Source: JAHEME01 sp034435035
GTDB taxonomy: Bacteria > Chloroflexota > Anaerolineae > Aggregatilineales > UBA3940
NCBI GenBank assembly: GCA_034435035.1
Contig: DAOTXW010000103.1
Location: forward strand, 42,845 to 106,844
Direction: 5' to 3'
DNA: 64,000 bases
The position numbers and the translations under genes are program-made. Shown piece after piece: positions 51,446 through 59,472 of this stretch; positions within the stretch are counted from its first letter, which is position 1, and each line of letters begins with the position of its first letter. The notes beneath the pieces are model-generated. The model was not told the origin of the DNA. It was given only the letters and a program-made list of their open reading frames with translations, and searched no databases.

Positions 51446-51642
51446 CCCGACGAAACACCCGATCAGACGTAACGGAATGCTTCCCTGCCTGTGCCTGCCG
51501 GTTCGGCCTCGCTAACGCGCATTGCACGCGGGGCTGCCAGGTACGAGCAGGGCCGCCGCCGGCCCTTAGCGCCCGACGAAATAACTCGCCGGACGTTACA
51601 TTATGCCGCTTTTTGCCCTTGCCCCCGCGCCCGACGATATGC
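51446..51642 (+). repeat. Three degenerate copies of a CCCGACGAAA element
   Basis: Copies at 51446-51480 and 51572-51606 match at 24 of 35 positions with conserved blocks CCCGACGAAA, GACGTnAC and ATGC. A shorter third copy, CCCGACGATATGC, is at 51630-51642. Spacing between copies is irregular, so it is not a CRISPR array. Confidence 0.55.
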
Positions 51643-51760
51643 CCATTTTCGGTTACAGAACCCCGCCCGCTGCGCGGTGATAGCTTCCAGCCTACTCCCG
51701 CATTCCTCGGAGGTCAATGGATCGTTTGATCCAGCGCCGCCCTTCTGCGCCTGGGGTACG

Positions 51761-51789
51761 TTGGCAACTGCCGCTTCCCGTGTTATGAT
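51761..51789 (+). promoter_or_regulatory. Promoter of the catabolic cluster
   Basis: TTGGCA (51761-51766), 17-bp spacer, TATGAT (51784-51789). Transcription would start near 51796, giving a leader of about 90 bases before the ALDH ATG. Confidence 0.65.
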
Positions 51790-51886
51790 CAGGTTGCCGC
51801 AACCGTTTTCTCTCTGGCAGCCCCTGACGGAGACGGTTAGTTCACCTCTTGGATGGCCCATCACCGATTCACAGGAGAAACCCCCT

Positions 51887-53458
51887 ATGTCTGCACCCTT
51901 TAAGATCACCTACGCAACTATGACCGGCGACCCTGACCAGCTGCATGCCGCCTTCGATGCGGCGGTGGCCCGTGCCCAGGCTCTGCGCGGGCAGTCCTTC
52001 CCCATGCTGATCGCTGGCCAGCGCCGTGAGGCCGCCGAGAAGCTCCCGGTCTACAGCCCGATTGACTCCCGTGAGCCGTTCATCTACTTCCAGAAGGGCA
52101 CCCGCCAGGATGCCAGGGATGCCATCGCCGCGGCCCGCGAGGCCTTCCCGGAATGGAAAGCCACCCCCTATGAAGAGCGCTGCCGCATCTTGGATCGCGT
52201 TGCAGACCTGATCAGCGAGAACCGCATGGACCTTTCGGCCATGATGGTGCTGGAGATGGGCAAGAACCGCATCGAGGCCCTGGGAGACGTTGAGGAAACC
52301 GCTGACCTCCTGCGCTACTATGCCTATCAGATGCGCATCAACAACGGGTTTGTCCGTAAAATGGAGTCGTTCGGCGCCAATGACACCAATACCGATGTCA
52401 TGAAGCCCTACGGGGTGTGGGCGGTCGTTGCGCCATTTAACTTCCCGCTGGCGCTGGCGGGCGGCCCGGTGGCGGCCGCTCTGGTGACCGGCAACACGGT
52501 GGTGCTCAAGCCGTCTTCGGATGCCCCCTACACCTCCTATAAGATGGTCGAGTACCTGCTTGAAGTGGGCGTGCCCGCCGGCACGGTCAATTTTATCACC
52601 GGCCCGGGGAGCAGCACAGGCATGGAGCTTGTTGAGAATCCAGGTGTCGATGGGATTACGTTCACCGGCTCCTACGATATCGGCTTCAAGCAGGTCTATC
52701 AGCACTTTGCTCCCACCTATCCTAAGCCGGTGGTGGTTGAGATGGGCGGCAAGAACCCGGCCATCGTGTCGGATAAGGCGGATATCGAGATAGCGGCCCA
52801 GGGTGTGATGCGCTCTGCTTTTGGGATGGGTGGCCAGAAGTGTTCAGCCTGTTCGCGCGTCTATGTTCATCGAGCCGTCTATGAGCCGTTCATGGAGAAG
52901 CTGGTGGAGAAGACGCGGGCGATCAAAGTGGGCGATCCCGCCGCTGACCGCGATGTCTTCCTGGGGCCGCTGGTCAACAAGAGCGCTTATGAGGACTACA
53001 AGCGGTTCATGGCCAAGGCCAGGGCCGATGGCAAGGTTGTGTTCGGCGGCGAGGTTCTGACCGAGGGCAGCTTCGCGCATGGCTACTATGTCCAGCCTGC
53101 GATCATTACCGATCTCGACCAGCAGCATGAGCTGGTGCAGACCGAGCTGTTTGTCCCCATTCTTTACGTGGCTCCGGTGGATTCACTCCCGGAGGCGATG
53201 GAAAAGGCCAATGGCACGGTCTACGGGCTGACAGCGGGCTTTTTCAGCCGCGATGAGAACGAGATCCAGTGGTTCCTGGATAACATCGAGGCCGGCGTGG
53301 TATATGTCAACCGCGCCGCGGGGGCAACCACGGGCGCCTGGCCGGGCTACCAGCCGTTCGGTGGCTGGAAGTCCAGTGGCTCGTCGGGGCGCAATATCGG
53401 CGGCCATTACACCCTGCTGAACTACCTTCGCGAGCAGAGCCAGACCGTTATCCGCTGA
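51887..53458 (+). CDS. Aldehyde dehydrogenase, 1-pyrroline-5-carboxylate dehydrogenase-like
   Basis: 523 residues from ATG 51887, with AGGAGAAA 7 bases upstream; the long frame before it is not coding. It oxidises an aldehyde to an acid with NAD+. Catalytic Glu285 is in 'VVVEMGGKNPAIV' and catalytic Cys319 in 'MGGQKCSACSRV', the G-Q-K-C-S-A-C-S-R signature of P5C dehydrogenases. 'VAPFNFPLALAGGP' and 'GNTVVLKPSSDAP' form the cofactor site. It may act in proline/ornithine breakdown or on another amino-acid semialdehyde. First gene of the cluster. Confidence 0.92.
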   Translation: MSAPFKITYATMTGDPDQLHAAFDAAVARAQALRGQSFPMLIAGQRREAAEKLPVYSPIDSREPFIYFQKGTRQDARDAIAAAREAFPEWKATPYEERCRILDRVADLISENRMDLSAMMVLEMGKNRIEALGDVEETADLLRYYAYQMRINNGFVRKMESFGANDTNTDVMKPYGVWAVVAPFNFPLALAGGPVAAALVTGNTVVLKPSSDAPYTSYKMVEYLLEVGVPAGTVNFITGPGSSTGMELVENPGVDGITFTGSYDIGFKQVYQHFAPTYPKPVVVEMGGKNPAIVSDKADIEIAAQGVMRSAFGMGGQKCSACSRVYVHRAVYEPFMEKLVEKTRAIKVGDPAADRDVFLGPLVNKSAYEDYKRFMAKARADGKVVFGGEVLTEGSFAHGYYVQPAIITDLDQQHELVQTELFVPILYVAPVDSLPEAMEKANGTVYGLTAGFFSRDENEIQWFLDNIEAGVVYVNRAAGATTGAWPGYQPFGGWKSSGSSGRNIGGHYTLLNYLREQSQTVIR

Positions 53459-53473
53459 TCCATGCACCATCCG

Positions 53474-53500
53474 GTGGGGGTGCGTGCGCCGCGCCCCCAC
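53474..53500 (+). terminator. Hairpin between ALDH and CoA-transferase genes
   Basis: GTGGGGGTGC / GCGCCCCCAC, 10 pairs including one G-U, with a 7-base loop. It lies 16 bases after the ALDH stop and 20 bases before the next start. No T-tract; it may only reduce readthrough. Confidence 0.5.
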
Positions 53501-53520
53501 GCCCATCTCCGGGGGCGTCC

Positions 53521-54438
53521 GTGACCGACAAGAGATTGACCATGCAGGAGGCCATCGCCCGGCACGTCCGCGATGGCATGTCGATTGCTATTGAGGGTTT
53601 CACCGCCTTCATCTGCTTCGCCGCAGGGCATGAGATCATCCGCCAGCGGCGGCGCGATCTGACCCTGATCCGCATGACTCCCGACCTGTTGTACGATCAG
53701 ATGATCGCGGCTGGCGTAGCCCGCAGGCTGATCTTCAGCTATCTCGGCAATCCAGGGGTAGGGCCGTTGCACTGCATCCGGCGCGCGGTTGAGAAGGGCA
53801 TCCCGGTGCCGCTCGAGATCGAGGAATACTCGCATTACGGGATGGTTGGCCGCTACACTGCTGGCGCGATGCGCCTGCCCTTCTTCCCGCTCCGCAGCTA
53901 TCTGGGGTCACAGATGCCGGAGGCAAACCCGGATATCCGCTGGGTGATCAGCCCCTACGACGGTGAACGAATCGCTGTTGTGCCGCCCATCAACCCGGAC
54001 CTGGCCATCATCCACGCGCAGCGTGCCAGCATGCACGGTGACGCCCACCTGTGGGGGCTGCTGGGCGTGCAGAAGGAGGCGGCCTTCGCGGCGCGGAGCG
54101 TCATTGTCGTCGCCGAGGAGATCGTTGACGAGAGCGTCATTCGCGCCGATCCTAACCGCACGCTCATTCCAGGCCTGATCGTCGATGCCGTGGTACATGA
54201 GCCTTACGGGGCGCATCCCTCCTATGTTCAGGGTTACTACGATCGCGACAATGACTTCTACTTGATGTGGGACAGGGTTTCACGCGATCAGGCCCGGACA
54301 GAAGAATGGCTGGCTGAGTGGATCTATGGCGTCAGTGACCGTGCCGCCTATCTGCAAAAGCTGGGCGCAGAGAAGCTTGCCAGCCTCAAGCCGGGGCCAG
54401 CGCCTGCCCCCGGCGTCGATTATGGAGCGTATGCATGA
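53521..54438 (+). CDS. CoA-transferase subunit A (GctA/IpdA-like)
   Basis: 305 residues from GTG 53521; ATG 53542 is an alternative start. It is the alpha subunit of a family I CoA-transferase of the glutaconate/IpdAB type: 'MSIAIEGFTAFICFAAGHEIIRQ' (in blocks), 'LTLIRMTPDLLYDQMIAAG', 'GRYTAGAMRLPFFPLRSYLG' (read in blocks) and 'PDLAIIHAQRASMHGDAHLWG'-type spacing. With subunit B it moves CoA between acyl groups. It overlaps the subunit B gene by four bases (ATGA). Confidence 0.9.
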   Translation: MTDKRLTMQEAIARHVRDGMSIAIEGFTAFICFAAGHEIIRQRRRDLTLIRMTPDLLYDQMIAAGVARRLIFSYLGNPGVGPLHCIRRAVEKGIPVPLEIEEYSHYGMVGRYTAGAMRLPFFPLRSYLGSQMPEANPDIRWVISPYDGERIAVVPPINPDLAIIHAQRASMHGDAHLWGLLGVQKEAAFAARSVIVVAEEIVDESVIRADPNRTLIPGLIVDAVVHEPYGAHPSYVQGYYDRDNDFYLMWDRVSRDQARTEEWLAEWIYGVSDRAAYLQKLGAEKLASLKPGPAPAPGVDYGAYA

Positions 54439-55214
54439 GCGAGACCTCAGCCCGGCCAGACTATACCGCTTCCGAGATGATGATTGTAGCCGCAGCCCGC
54501 GCAATGGCGGGTGTGCGGACGGTCTTTGTGGGGGTAGGGCTGCCTAACATCGCGTGTAATCTGGCTCGCCACACCGTCGCCCCCGATCTCGAGCTGATCT
54601 ATGAGTCCGGCGTCTACGGGGCGCAGCCGGCTCGCTTGCCCCTGTCGATCGGCGATCCCACACTGGTGACCGGGGCGATGTCGGTCATCTCGATGGCCGA
54701 TCTGTTTGGTTTGTACCTGCAGCGTGGGCTGGTGGATGTTGCGCTGCTGGGCGGCGCTCAGATCGACCGCTTTGGCAATCTCAACACCACCGTGATCGGG
54801 TCTTACCAGTCGCCCGGAGTACGCTTGCCGGGCAGCGGCGGCGCCTGCGAGATCGCCATCAACGCCCGGCGTGTGTATATGATCATGCGGCTGTCCAGCC
54901 GCTCCTTTGTCGATAAGCTGGATTTCTTGACCAGCCCCGGTCACCTGGATGGCGGCGATGCGCGTGCACGCCTGGGCATGCCTGGCGCTGGTCCGGATCT
55001 GGTCATCAGCGACAAGGCTATCCTGGACTTCAATAATCCGGAGCGCGAGATGCAGGTCACCCACCTGCATCCGGGGGTGACGCTCGACGAGGTGCGCGCC
55101 GACGTTGGGTGGCCGATTCGTGCTGTAGATCCCATTGGGCAAACCCCTGCGCCCAGCGCCGATGAACTGCGCCTGATCCGGGTTGAGCTGGACCCGCAGG
55201 GGATGTATCGGTGA
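54435..55214 (+). CDS. CoA-transferase subunit B (GctB/IpdB-like)
   Basis: 259 residues. The likely catalytic Glu is in 'ELIYESGVYGAQP', the E-S-G position used by beta subunits of the glutaconate CoA-transferase group. Also 'VFVGVGLPNIACNLARHT' and 'VDVALLGGAQIDRFGNLN' (conserved G-G-A-Q-I-D block). With subunit A it transfers CoA, possibly to a 3-oxo-acid made in the same pathway, since a PcaF-like thiolase is encoded two genes later. It overlaps subunit A by ATGA and the next gene by GTGA. Confidence 0.9.
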   Translation: MSETSARPDYTASEMMIVAAARAMAGVRTVFVGVGLPNIACNLARHTVAPDLELIYESGVYGAQPARLPLSIGDPTLVTGAMSVISMADLFGLYLQRGLVDVALLGGAQIDRFGNLNTTVIGSYQSPGVRLPGSGGACEIAINARRVYMIMRLSSRSFVDKLDFLTSPGHLDGGDARARLGMPGAGPDLVISDKAILDFNNPEREMQVTHLHPGVTLDEVRADVGWPIRAVDPIGQTPAPSADELRLIRVELDPQGMYR

Positions 55215-55888
55215 CCATCCGCGCGCTGATCTTCGATTTCGACGGGCTGATCATCGATACCGAGGCAGCCGACTACCAGACCTGGCAGGAAGTGTACCGC
55301 CGGTATGGTGCCCATCTGCCGCTGGAGGCCTGGGCGATCGCAGTGGGGCGCGGCTTTTCGGCTGACTTCGAGCCCCTGACTTACCTGGAGGCGCAGATCG
55401 GGCGTTCGGTGGATCGGGCTGCACTCACCCGCGAGCGCGAGGCGCGGGCTGCGGAACTCAATGCTGCGCTCATGCCCCTGCCTGGCGTGGTGCAGGCCCT
55501 TGAGGATGCGCGGAACCTGGGGCTTGCAACGGCGGTAGCTTCCAGCTCGCCAAGGGCATGGGTGGAGGGACACCTGGGCCGGCTGGGGCTCCTGCGGCAC
55601 TTCGACGCCATCCAGACATCGGACGATGTTCGACATACCAAGCCGGAGCCGGACCTGTTCCTGGCGGCGCTGGCGGCGCTGAATGTCCGGGCGGATGAAG
55701 CCATCGTCCTGGAAGACTCGCCGAATGGCATTACCGCGGCCCGTCGCGCCGGGATCCTTGTCGTCGCCGTCCCTAATCCGCTGACCGTCTTGCTGCCGCT
55801 GGGAGATGCTGACCTGATCATTCGCTCGCTGGCGGACTGGCCGGTATCCAGGCTGGTTGCCTGGGCTGGCAATGGGCACCGGGCATAA
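55211..55888 (+). CDS. HAD-superfamily hydrolase, beta-phosphoglucomutase-like
   Basis: 225 residues from GTG 55211 in a GTGA overlap with the CoA-transferase B gene. All HAD motifs are present: motif I 'FDFDGLIIDTEA', motif II 'ASSSPRAWV', motif III Lys in 'TKPEPDLFLAAL' and motif IV 'VLEDSPNGITAARRAG'. The small helical cap places it in subfamily IA with phosphoglycolate phosphatase and beta-phosphoglucomutase. The substrate is not readable from sequence, and its tie to the CoA pathway rests only on the overlap. Confidence 0.88.
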   Translation: MTIRALIFDFDGLIIDTEAADYQTWQEVYRRYGAHLPLEAWAIAVGRGFSADFEPLTYLEAQIGRSVDRAALTREREARAAELNAALMPLPGVVQALEDARNLGLATAVASSSPRAWVEGHLGRLGLLRHFDAIQTSDDVRHTKPEPDLFLAALAALNVRADEAIVLEDSPNGITAARRAGILVVAVPNPLTVLLPLGDADLIIRSLADWPVSRLVAWAGNGHRA

Positions 55889-55932
55889 CCCGCCCTGCTA
55901 CAGTTCTCAACAGGTTCGGAAAGGCAGGAGTC

Positions 55933-57177
55933 ATGCGCGAGGTCGTCATTGTTGATATCGTGCGCACAGCCGTCGGGCGCCACGGAGGCGCGCTGGCATC
56001 CGTCCGGGCGGACGATCTGGCGGCGGTGCCGCTGCGGGCTGTGGTGGAACGTAACTCGCTTGATCCGGCGCAGGTGGAGGAAGTCTACCTCGGGTGTGCC
56101 AACCAGGCCGGGGAAGATAACCGGAATGTGGCGCGGATGGCCCTGCTGCTGGCGGGCTTTCCTCATTCCGTGGCCGGTGTGACGATCAACCGGCTGTGTG
56201 CCTCTGGTCTGAATGCCATCAATCAGGCGGCACGCGCCATCGCGGCGGGCGAGGGGGATATCTTTCTGGCCGGCGGGGTCGAGCAGATGACCCGCTCGCC
56301 GCTGTCTGTGCCGAAGGCCGAGCGCGCTTTCCCCGCTGGCAACTTGACGATGTACGACACCACGCTCGGCTGGCGTTTCCCCAACCCCCGCCTGGAGGCC
56401 ATGTTCCCGCTGGAGGCGATGGGCGAGACGGCTGAGAACATCTACGAGCAGAACCCTCACCTCACCCGTGAGAAGCAGGATGCCTTTGCGCTCGAGAGCC
56501 AGCGCAGGGCAGTCGATGCCATCAATGCGGGGCGCTTTCAGGCGGAGATTGTCCCGGTCGCCATCCCTCAGAAGAAGGGCGATCCGGTTGTGGTGAGTGT
56601 GGATGAGCATCCGCGTTACCGCCGCGAGGGCGATCAGTATGTCCTGGATACCAGCCTGGAGCAGCTCGCCCGGCTGCAGCCGGCGTTCCGCAAGGGCGGC
56701 ACCGTGACGGCGGGTAACTCCAGCGGCCTGAATGATGGGGCGGCGGCGGCCCTGCTGATGAGCGCTGATCGGGCGCAGGAGCTCGGGTTGGCACCCATGG
56801 CACGCTGGGTTGCCAGCGCAGCCGCCGGTGTCGATCCGCGCACGATGGGTCTGGGCCCGGTCCCGGCCACGGCGAAGGTGCTGAAACGAGCCGGCCTCAG
56901 CATGGGGGATATCGACCTCATTGAGTTGAACGAGGCGTTTGCCGTCCAGGCTTTGGCAGTGATGGAGCAGGCAGGATTCAACCATGACATCACCAATGTC
57001 AACGGTGGGGCGATTGCGCTGGGGCACCCGCTTGGCTGCTCGGGGGCCCGTCTGACAGCCACCCTGCTGCACGAGATGCGCCGCCGCCGCGATGCAGGTC
57101 ACGCCATGCGCTACGGGCTGGCGACATTGTGCGTGGGCGTTGGACAGGGCGAATCGACGATCTTTGAGCTGTTGTAG
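55933..57177 (+). CDS. Thiolase family acetyl-CoA acyltransferase, beta-ketoadipyl-CoA thiolase-like
   Basis: 414 residues. Catalytic residues are all present: Cys89 in 'INRLCASGLNA', His365 in 'ALGHPLGCSG' and Cys400 in 'LATLCVGVGQG'. From memory, 'GCANQAGEDNRNVARMALLL' and 'RADDLAAVPLRA' are close to PcaF, the beta-ketoadipyl-CoA thiolase of aromatic breakdown. It would split a 3-oxoacyl-CoA into acetyl-CoA and a shorter acyl-CoA. This fits a CoA-transferase next door that could make the 3-oxoacyl-CoA. It lies 44 bp after the HAD gene. Confidence 0.93.
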   Translation: MREVVIVDIVRTAVGRHGGALASVRADDLAAVPLRAVVERNSLDPAQVEEVYLGCANQAGEDNRNVARMALLLAGFPHSVAGVTINRLCASGLNAINQAARAIAAGEGDIFLAGGVEQMTRSPLSVPKAERAFPAGNLTMYDTTLGWRFPNPRLEAMFPLEAMGETAENIYEQNPHLTREKQDAFALESQRRAVDAINAGRFQAEIVPVAIPQKKGDPVVVSVDEHPRYRREGDQYVLDTSLEQLARLQPAFRKGGTVTAGNSSGLNDGAAAALLMSADRAQELGLAPMARWVASAAAGVDPRTMGLGPVPATAKVLKRAGLSMGDIDLIELNEAFAVQALAVMEQAGFNHDITNVNGGAIALGHPLGCSGARLTATLLHEMRRRRDAGHAMRYGLATLCVGVGQGESTIFELL

Positions 57178-57900
57178 GTGGCGGGGTTGGGTGAAGACAC
57201 TCGCGGGCGAGCAGGGATTGGCACACTGGGCGAGCGCTCGCTGCATGCTGCTTTGAAAGCCTGGTACGCTCAGCCGGGTGATCGTCTGGAGGCAGCGGTT
57301 GATGGCTACGTCATCGATCTGGTGCGCGGCGATCAGCTGATCGAGATCCAGACGTGGAGCTTCGCACCGCTCAAACGCAAGCTCGAGCGTCTCACCCGGA
57401 GCCGTTCTGTCCGGCTTGTGTATCCCATTGCCGTGGAACGGTGGATTGTCAGGCTGGCGCCAGACCGGATCACACAGCTGAGCCGCCGTCGTTCGCCGAA
57501 GCGCGGCCAGGCGGCCCATGTCTTTGATCAGCTGGTCAGCTTCCCTGTGCTGATAGCCCGCGACAGCTTCTCACTCGAAATCCTGCTGATCCGGGAGGAA
57601 GAAGTGCGCTGTCAGGACGGCCGCGGCAGCTGGCGGCGGTCGGGATGGAGCATCCTGGATCGGCGCCTGCTGGAGGTGACGGGACGCCTGGAGCTGAGCA
57701 CGCCCGAGGATTGTCAGGCGCTGCTGCCCGCGGACCTGCCGGCTGAGTTTACCAGCCGCGATCTGGCGGCTGCGATGCGCGAACCGGTCTATCGGGCCCG
57801 CCGGATGGCCTACTGCCTGCGCGCGATGGGGGTGCTGCAGACGGCAGGCCGCCGTGGCAATGCCTATCTGTATTCTGTGAGAAATGAGCAACCAAGATGA
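57178..57900 (+). CDS. Uncharacterised protein, possible PD-(D/E)XK-type nuclease with C-terminal helical/winged part
   Basis: 240 residues starting at GTG 57178, the codon directly after the thiolase stop, and ending in an ATGA overlap with the aminotransferase gene, so it is embedded in the operon. I do not recognise a named family. The first 90 residues read like a restriction-nuclease core: an early Glu19 in 'LGERSLHAALKAWY', Asp47 in 'GYVIDLVRG', then Glu56-x-Gln58 in 'LIEIQTWSF'. D...E-x-Q is a known variant (BglII uses E-x-Q). Residues 150-240 look like a helix-rich, winged-helix-like end. A nuclease role is inference; it could also be a non-catalytic regulator. Confidence 0.6.
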   Translation: MAGLGEDTRGRAGIGTLGERSLHAALKAWYAQPGDRLEAAVDGYVIDLVRGDQLIEIQTWSFAPLKRKLERLTRSRSVRLVYPIAVERWIVRLAPDRITQLSRRRSPKRGQAAHVFDQLVSFPVLIARDSFSLEILLIREEEVRCQDGRGSWRRSGWSILDRRLLEVTGRLELSTPEDCQALLPADLPAEFTSRDLAAAMREPVYRARRMAYCLRAMGVLQTAGRRGNAYLYSVRNEQPR

Positions 57901-59252
57901 GCCAGACCGTACCCAGTCAGGTGTTTCACCGTAAGTTCAGGCATCACAAGCCGGAGATCGTTCGCGGCGAGGGCATCTATCTCTGGGACAGTGAGGGCAA
58001 ACGCTATATTGATGGCTCCGGCGGCCCGGTGGTCGTGAATGTGGGGCATGGGGTACCGGAGATTGCTGCGGCCATCGCCGAGCAGGCGAGAAATGTCGCC
58101 TACGCACACGCCACTATGTTCACCAGTCGCCCTCTGGAGGAGCACGCACGCCGGCTGGCAGCTTACCTGCCGCTGCCGGATGCGCGGCTTTTCTACATGA
58201 CATCCGGCTCGGAGGCGACGGAAACCGCTATGAAGCTCGCCCGTCAGATTCAGGTGGCCCGCGGCGAGCCGCAGCGCTACCGGGTGATCGCTCGCTGGGG
58301 CTCCTATCATGGAGCAACTCTGGGCGCCCTGGCTATCACTGGCAAGCCTTCAATGCGCAATCTCTTTGCGCCGATGTTCCTGGAGATGCCGCACATCCCC
58401 GCGGCCTATCCGTATCGCTGCCCCGTCGGCGACGATCTGGAAACCTGCGGGCGCTGGGCGGCGGATGCGCTGGAGGAGGAAATCCTCAGGCAGGGGCCTG
58501 AGACGGTGGCGGCCTTCATCGCGGAGCCCATTGCGGGCGCCACCCTCGGTGCGGTGGTCCCGCCCGACAACTACTGGGCTCGCATCCGGGCGATCTGTGA
58601 TCGCTACGGCGTTCTGCTCATCGCCGATGAGGTGATGACCGGGATGGGGCGCACCGGGCGCTGGTTCGGGATCGAGCATTGGGGCATCACGCCAGATATT
58701 ATCTGTCTGGGCAAAGGCGTCTCCGGCGGATATCTGCCTCTTAGCATCACAGCGGCCCGCGGCGATCTGGTCGATTTGCTTCTGAGCAAGACGGGCGACT
58801 TCAACCACGGCGGGACATTCTCCCACCAGCCTGTAGCCGCTGCTGCTGGCCTGGCGACGCTGCAGTACCTGGAAACCCATGATCTGATCGCCCGTGGCGA
58901 ACGAATGGGCCGGCTGCTGGGGGAGGCGCTCCATCAGACCTTTGATGATCACCCGGCAGTGGGCGAAGTCCGGGGCAGGGGGCTGATGTGGGGGCTTGAA
59001 CTGGTCGCCGATCGCGCGACCCGCCAGCCCTTCCCGGCCCGCTCTCATCTTTCTTCAACCGTCTTTGAAGAAGCCTTTGCCAGTGGCCTCATTGTCTATG
59101 CGATGTCCGGCTGCGCGGATGGGGTGAACGGCGATCATGTCATGGTATCTCCGCCGCTGGTCATTGATGAGGCCCAGATCGCGGAGATCATCCGGCTGCT
59201 TCGGCTGGCTCTGGATCGATCGGTAGAGCACGCTCGCCGTGGAGCCACATGA
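57897..59252 (+). CDS. Class III PLP-dependent aminotransferase
   Basis: 451 residues. The PLP lysine is Lys273 in 'ICLGKGVSGGYLPLS', and the cofactor Asp244 lies in 'LLIADEVMTGMGRTG', both standard for class III. 'FYMTSGSEATETAMKLAR' binds the phosphate. Such enzymes move amino groups from omega-amino acids or diamines (GABA, beta-alanine, ornithine, lysine derivatives). Together with the P5C-dehydrogenase-like ALDH at the start of the cluster, it suggests amino-acid or amine breakdown: amine to aldehyde to acid. It overlaps the preceding gene by ATGA. Confidence 0.92.
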   Translation: MSQTVPSQVFHRKFRHHKPEIVRGEGIYLWDSEGKRYIDGSGGPVVVNVGHGVPEIAAAIAEQARNVAYAHATMFTSRPLEEHARRLAAYLPLPDARLFYMTSGSEATETAMKLARQIQVARGEPQRYRVIARWGSYHGATLGALAITGKPSMRNLFAPMFLEMPHIPAAYPYRCPVGDDLETCGRWAADALEEEILRQGPETVAAFIAEPIAGATLGAVVPPDNYWARIRAICDRYGVLLIADEVMTGMGRTGRWFGIEHWGITPDIICLGKGVSGGYLPLSITAARGDLVDLLLSKTGDFNHGGTFSHQPVAAAAGLATLQYLETHDLIARGERMGRLLGEALHQTFDDHPAVGEVRGRGLMWGLELVADRATRQPFPARSHLSSTVFEEAFASGLIVYAMSGCADGVNGDHVMVSPPLVIDEAQIAEIIRLLRLALDRSVEHARRGAT

Positions 59253-59287
59253 GTCACCGCGGCAACCAGATTCTAACAATGCACCCA

Positions 59288-59316
59288 TTGATCGTCCGGC
59301 TCGATTCGGGTATACT
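59288..59316 (+). promoter_or_regulatory. Promoter of rpoB
   Basis: TTGATC (59288-59293), 17-bp spacer, TATACT (59311-59316). The predicted start near 59323 gives an untranslated leader of about 150 bases before the ATG at 59473. Confidence 0.7.
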
Positions 59317-59369
59317 AAGGGTTCGCGCATAGTAGGGGCGCTGCGGACGATTTCAACGACACCGGGAGT

Positions 59370-59412
59370 GCAAGGCACCACAACAAGGTCCCCCGTGTAG
59401 GTGGTACCTTGC
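59370..59412 (+). promoter_or_regulatory. Structured rpoB leader with two competing hairpins
   Basis: GCAAGGcACCAC (59370-59381) can pair with GTGGTaCCTTGC (59401-59412), 11 of 12 positions. CAAGGT (59384-59389) can instead pair with ACCTTG (59406-59411). The two structures cannot form together. This could be a switch controlling RpoB synthesis. Confidence 0.45.
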
Positions 59413-59472
59413 TTTGTGTTGTCTCTGGGAGCAGGCGCGGGCCGGCAGCTCGCAGTGGAGGAGTGCAGGTTT

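Larger units (their letters stand above)
51359..51886. other. Long intergenic region with degenerate repeats
   Basis: 528 bases between the divergent flavin reductase and ALDH genes. I see no convincing gene: open frames here have no ribosome site and no recognisable protein. The region holds the degenerate repeat at 51446-51642 and the promoter at 51761-51789. Confidence 0.6.

Noticed and set aside
51446..51642. Possible CRISPR array
   Set aside because: Only three degenerate copies with unequal spacing (about 90 and 23 bases between) and no cas genes.
55381..57519. 712-codon open frame on the minus strand across the HAD and thiolase genes
   Set aside because: It runs antisense to two genes with full catalytic motifs and has no recognisable protein content.
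59401..59472. Upstream GTG start for RpoB
   Set aside because: It lies inside the leader hairpin and adds 24 residues without similarity to RpoB N-termini; ATG 59473 starts just before the conserved part.
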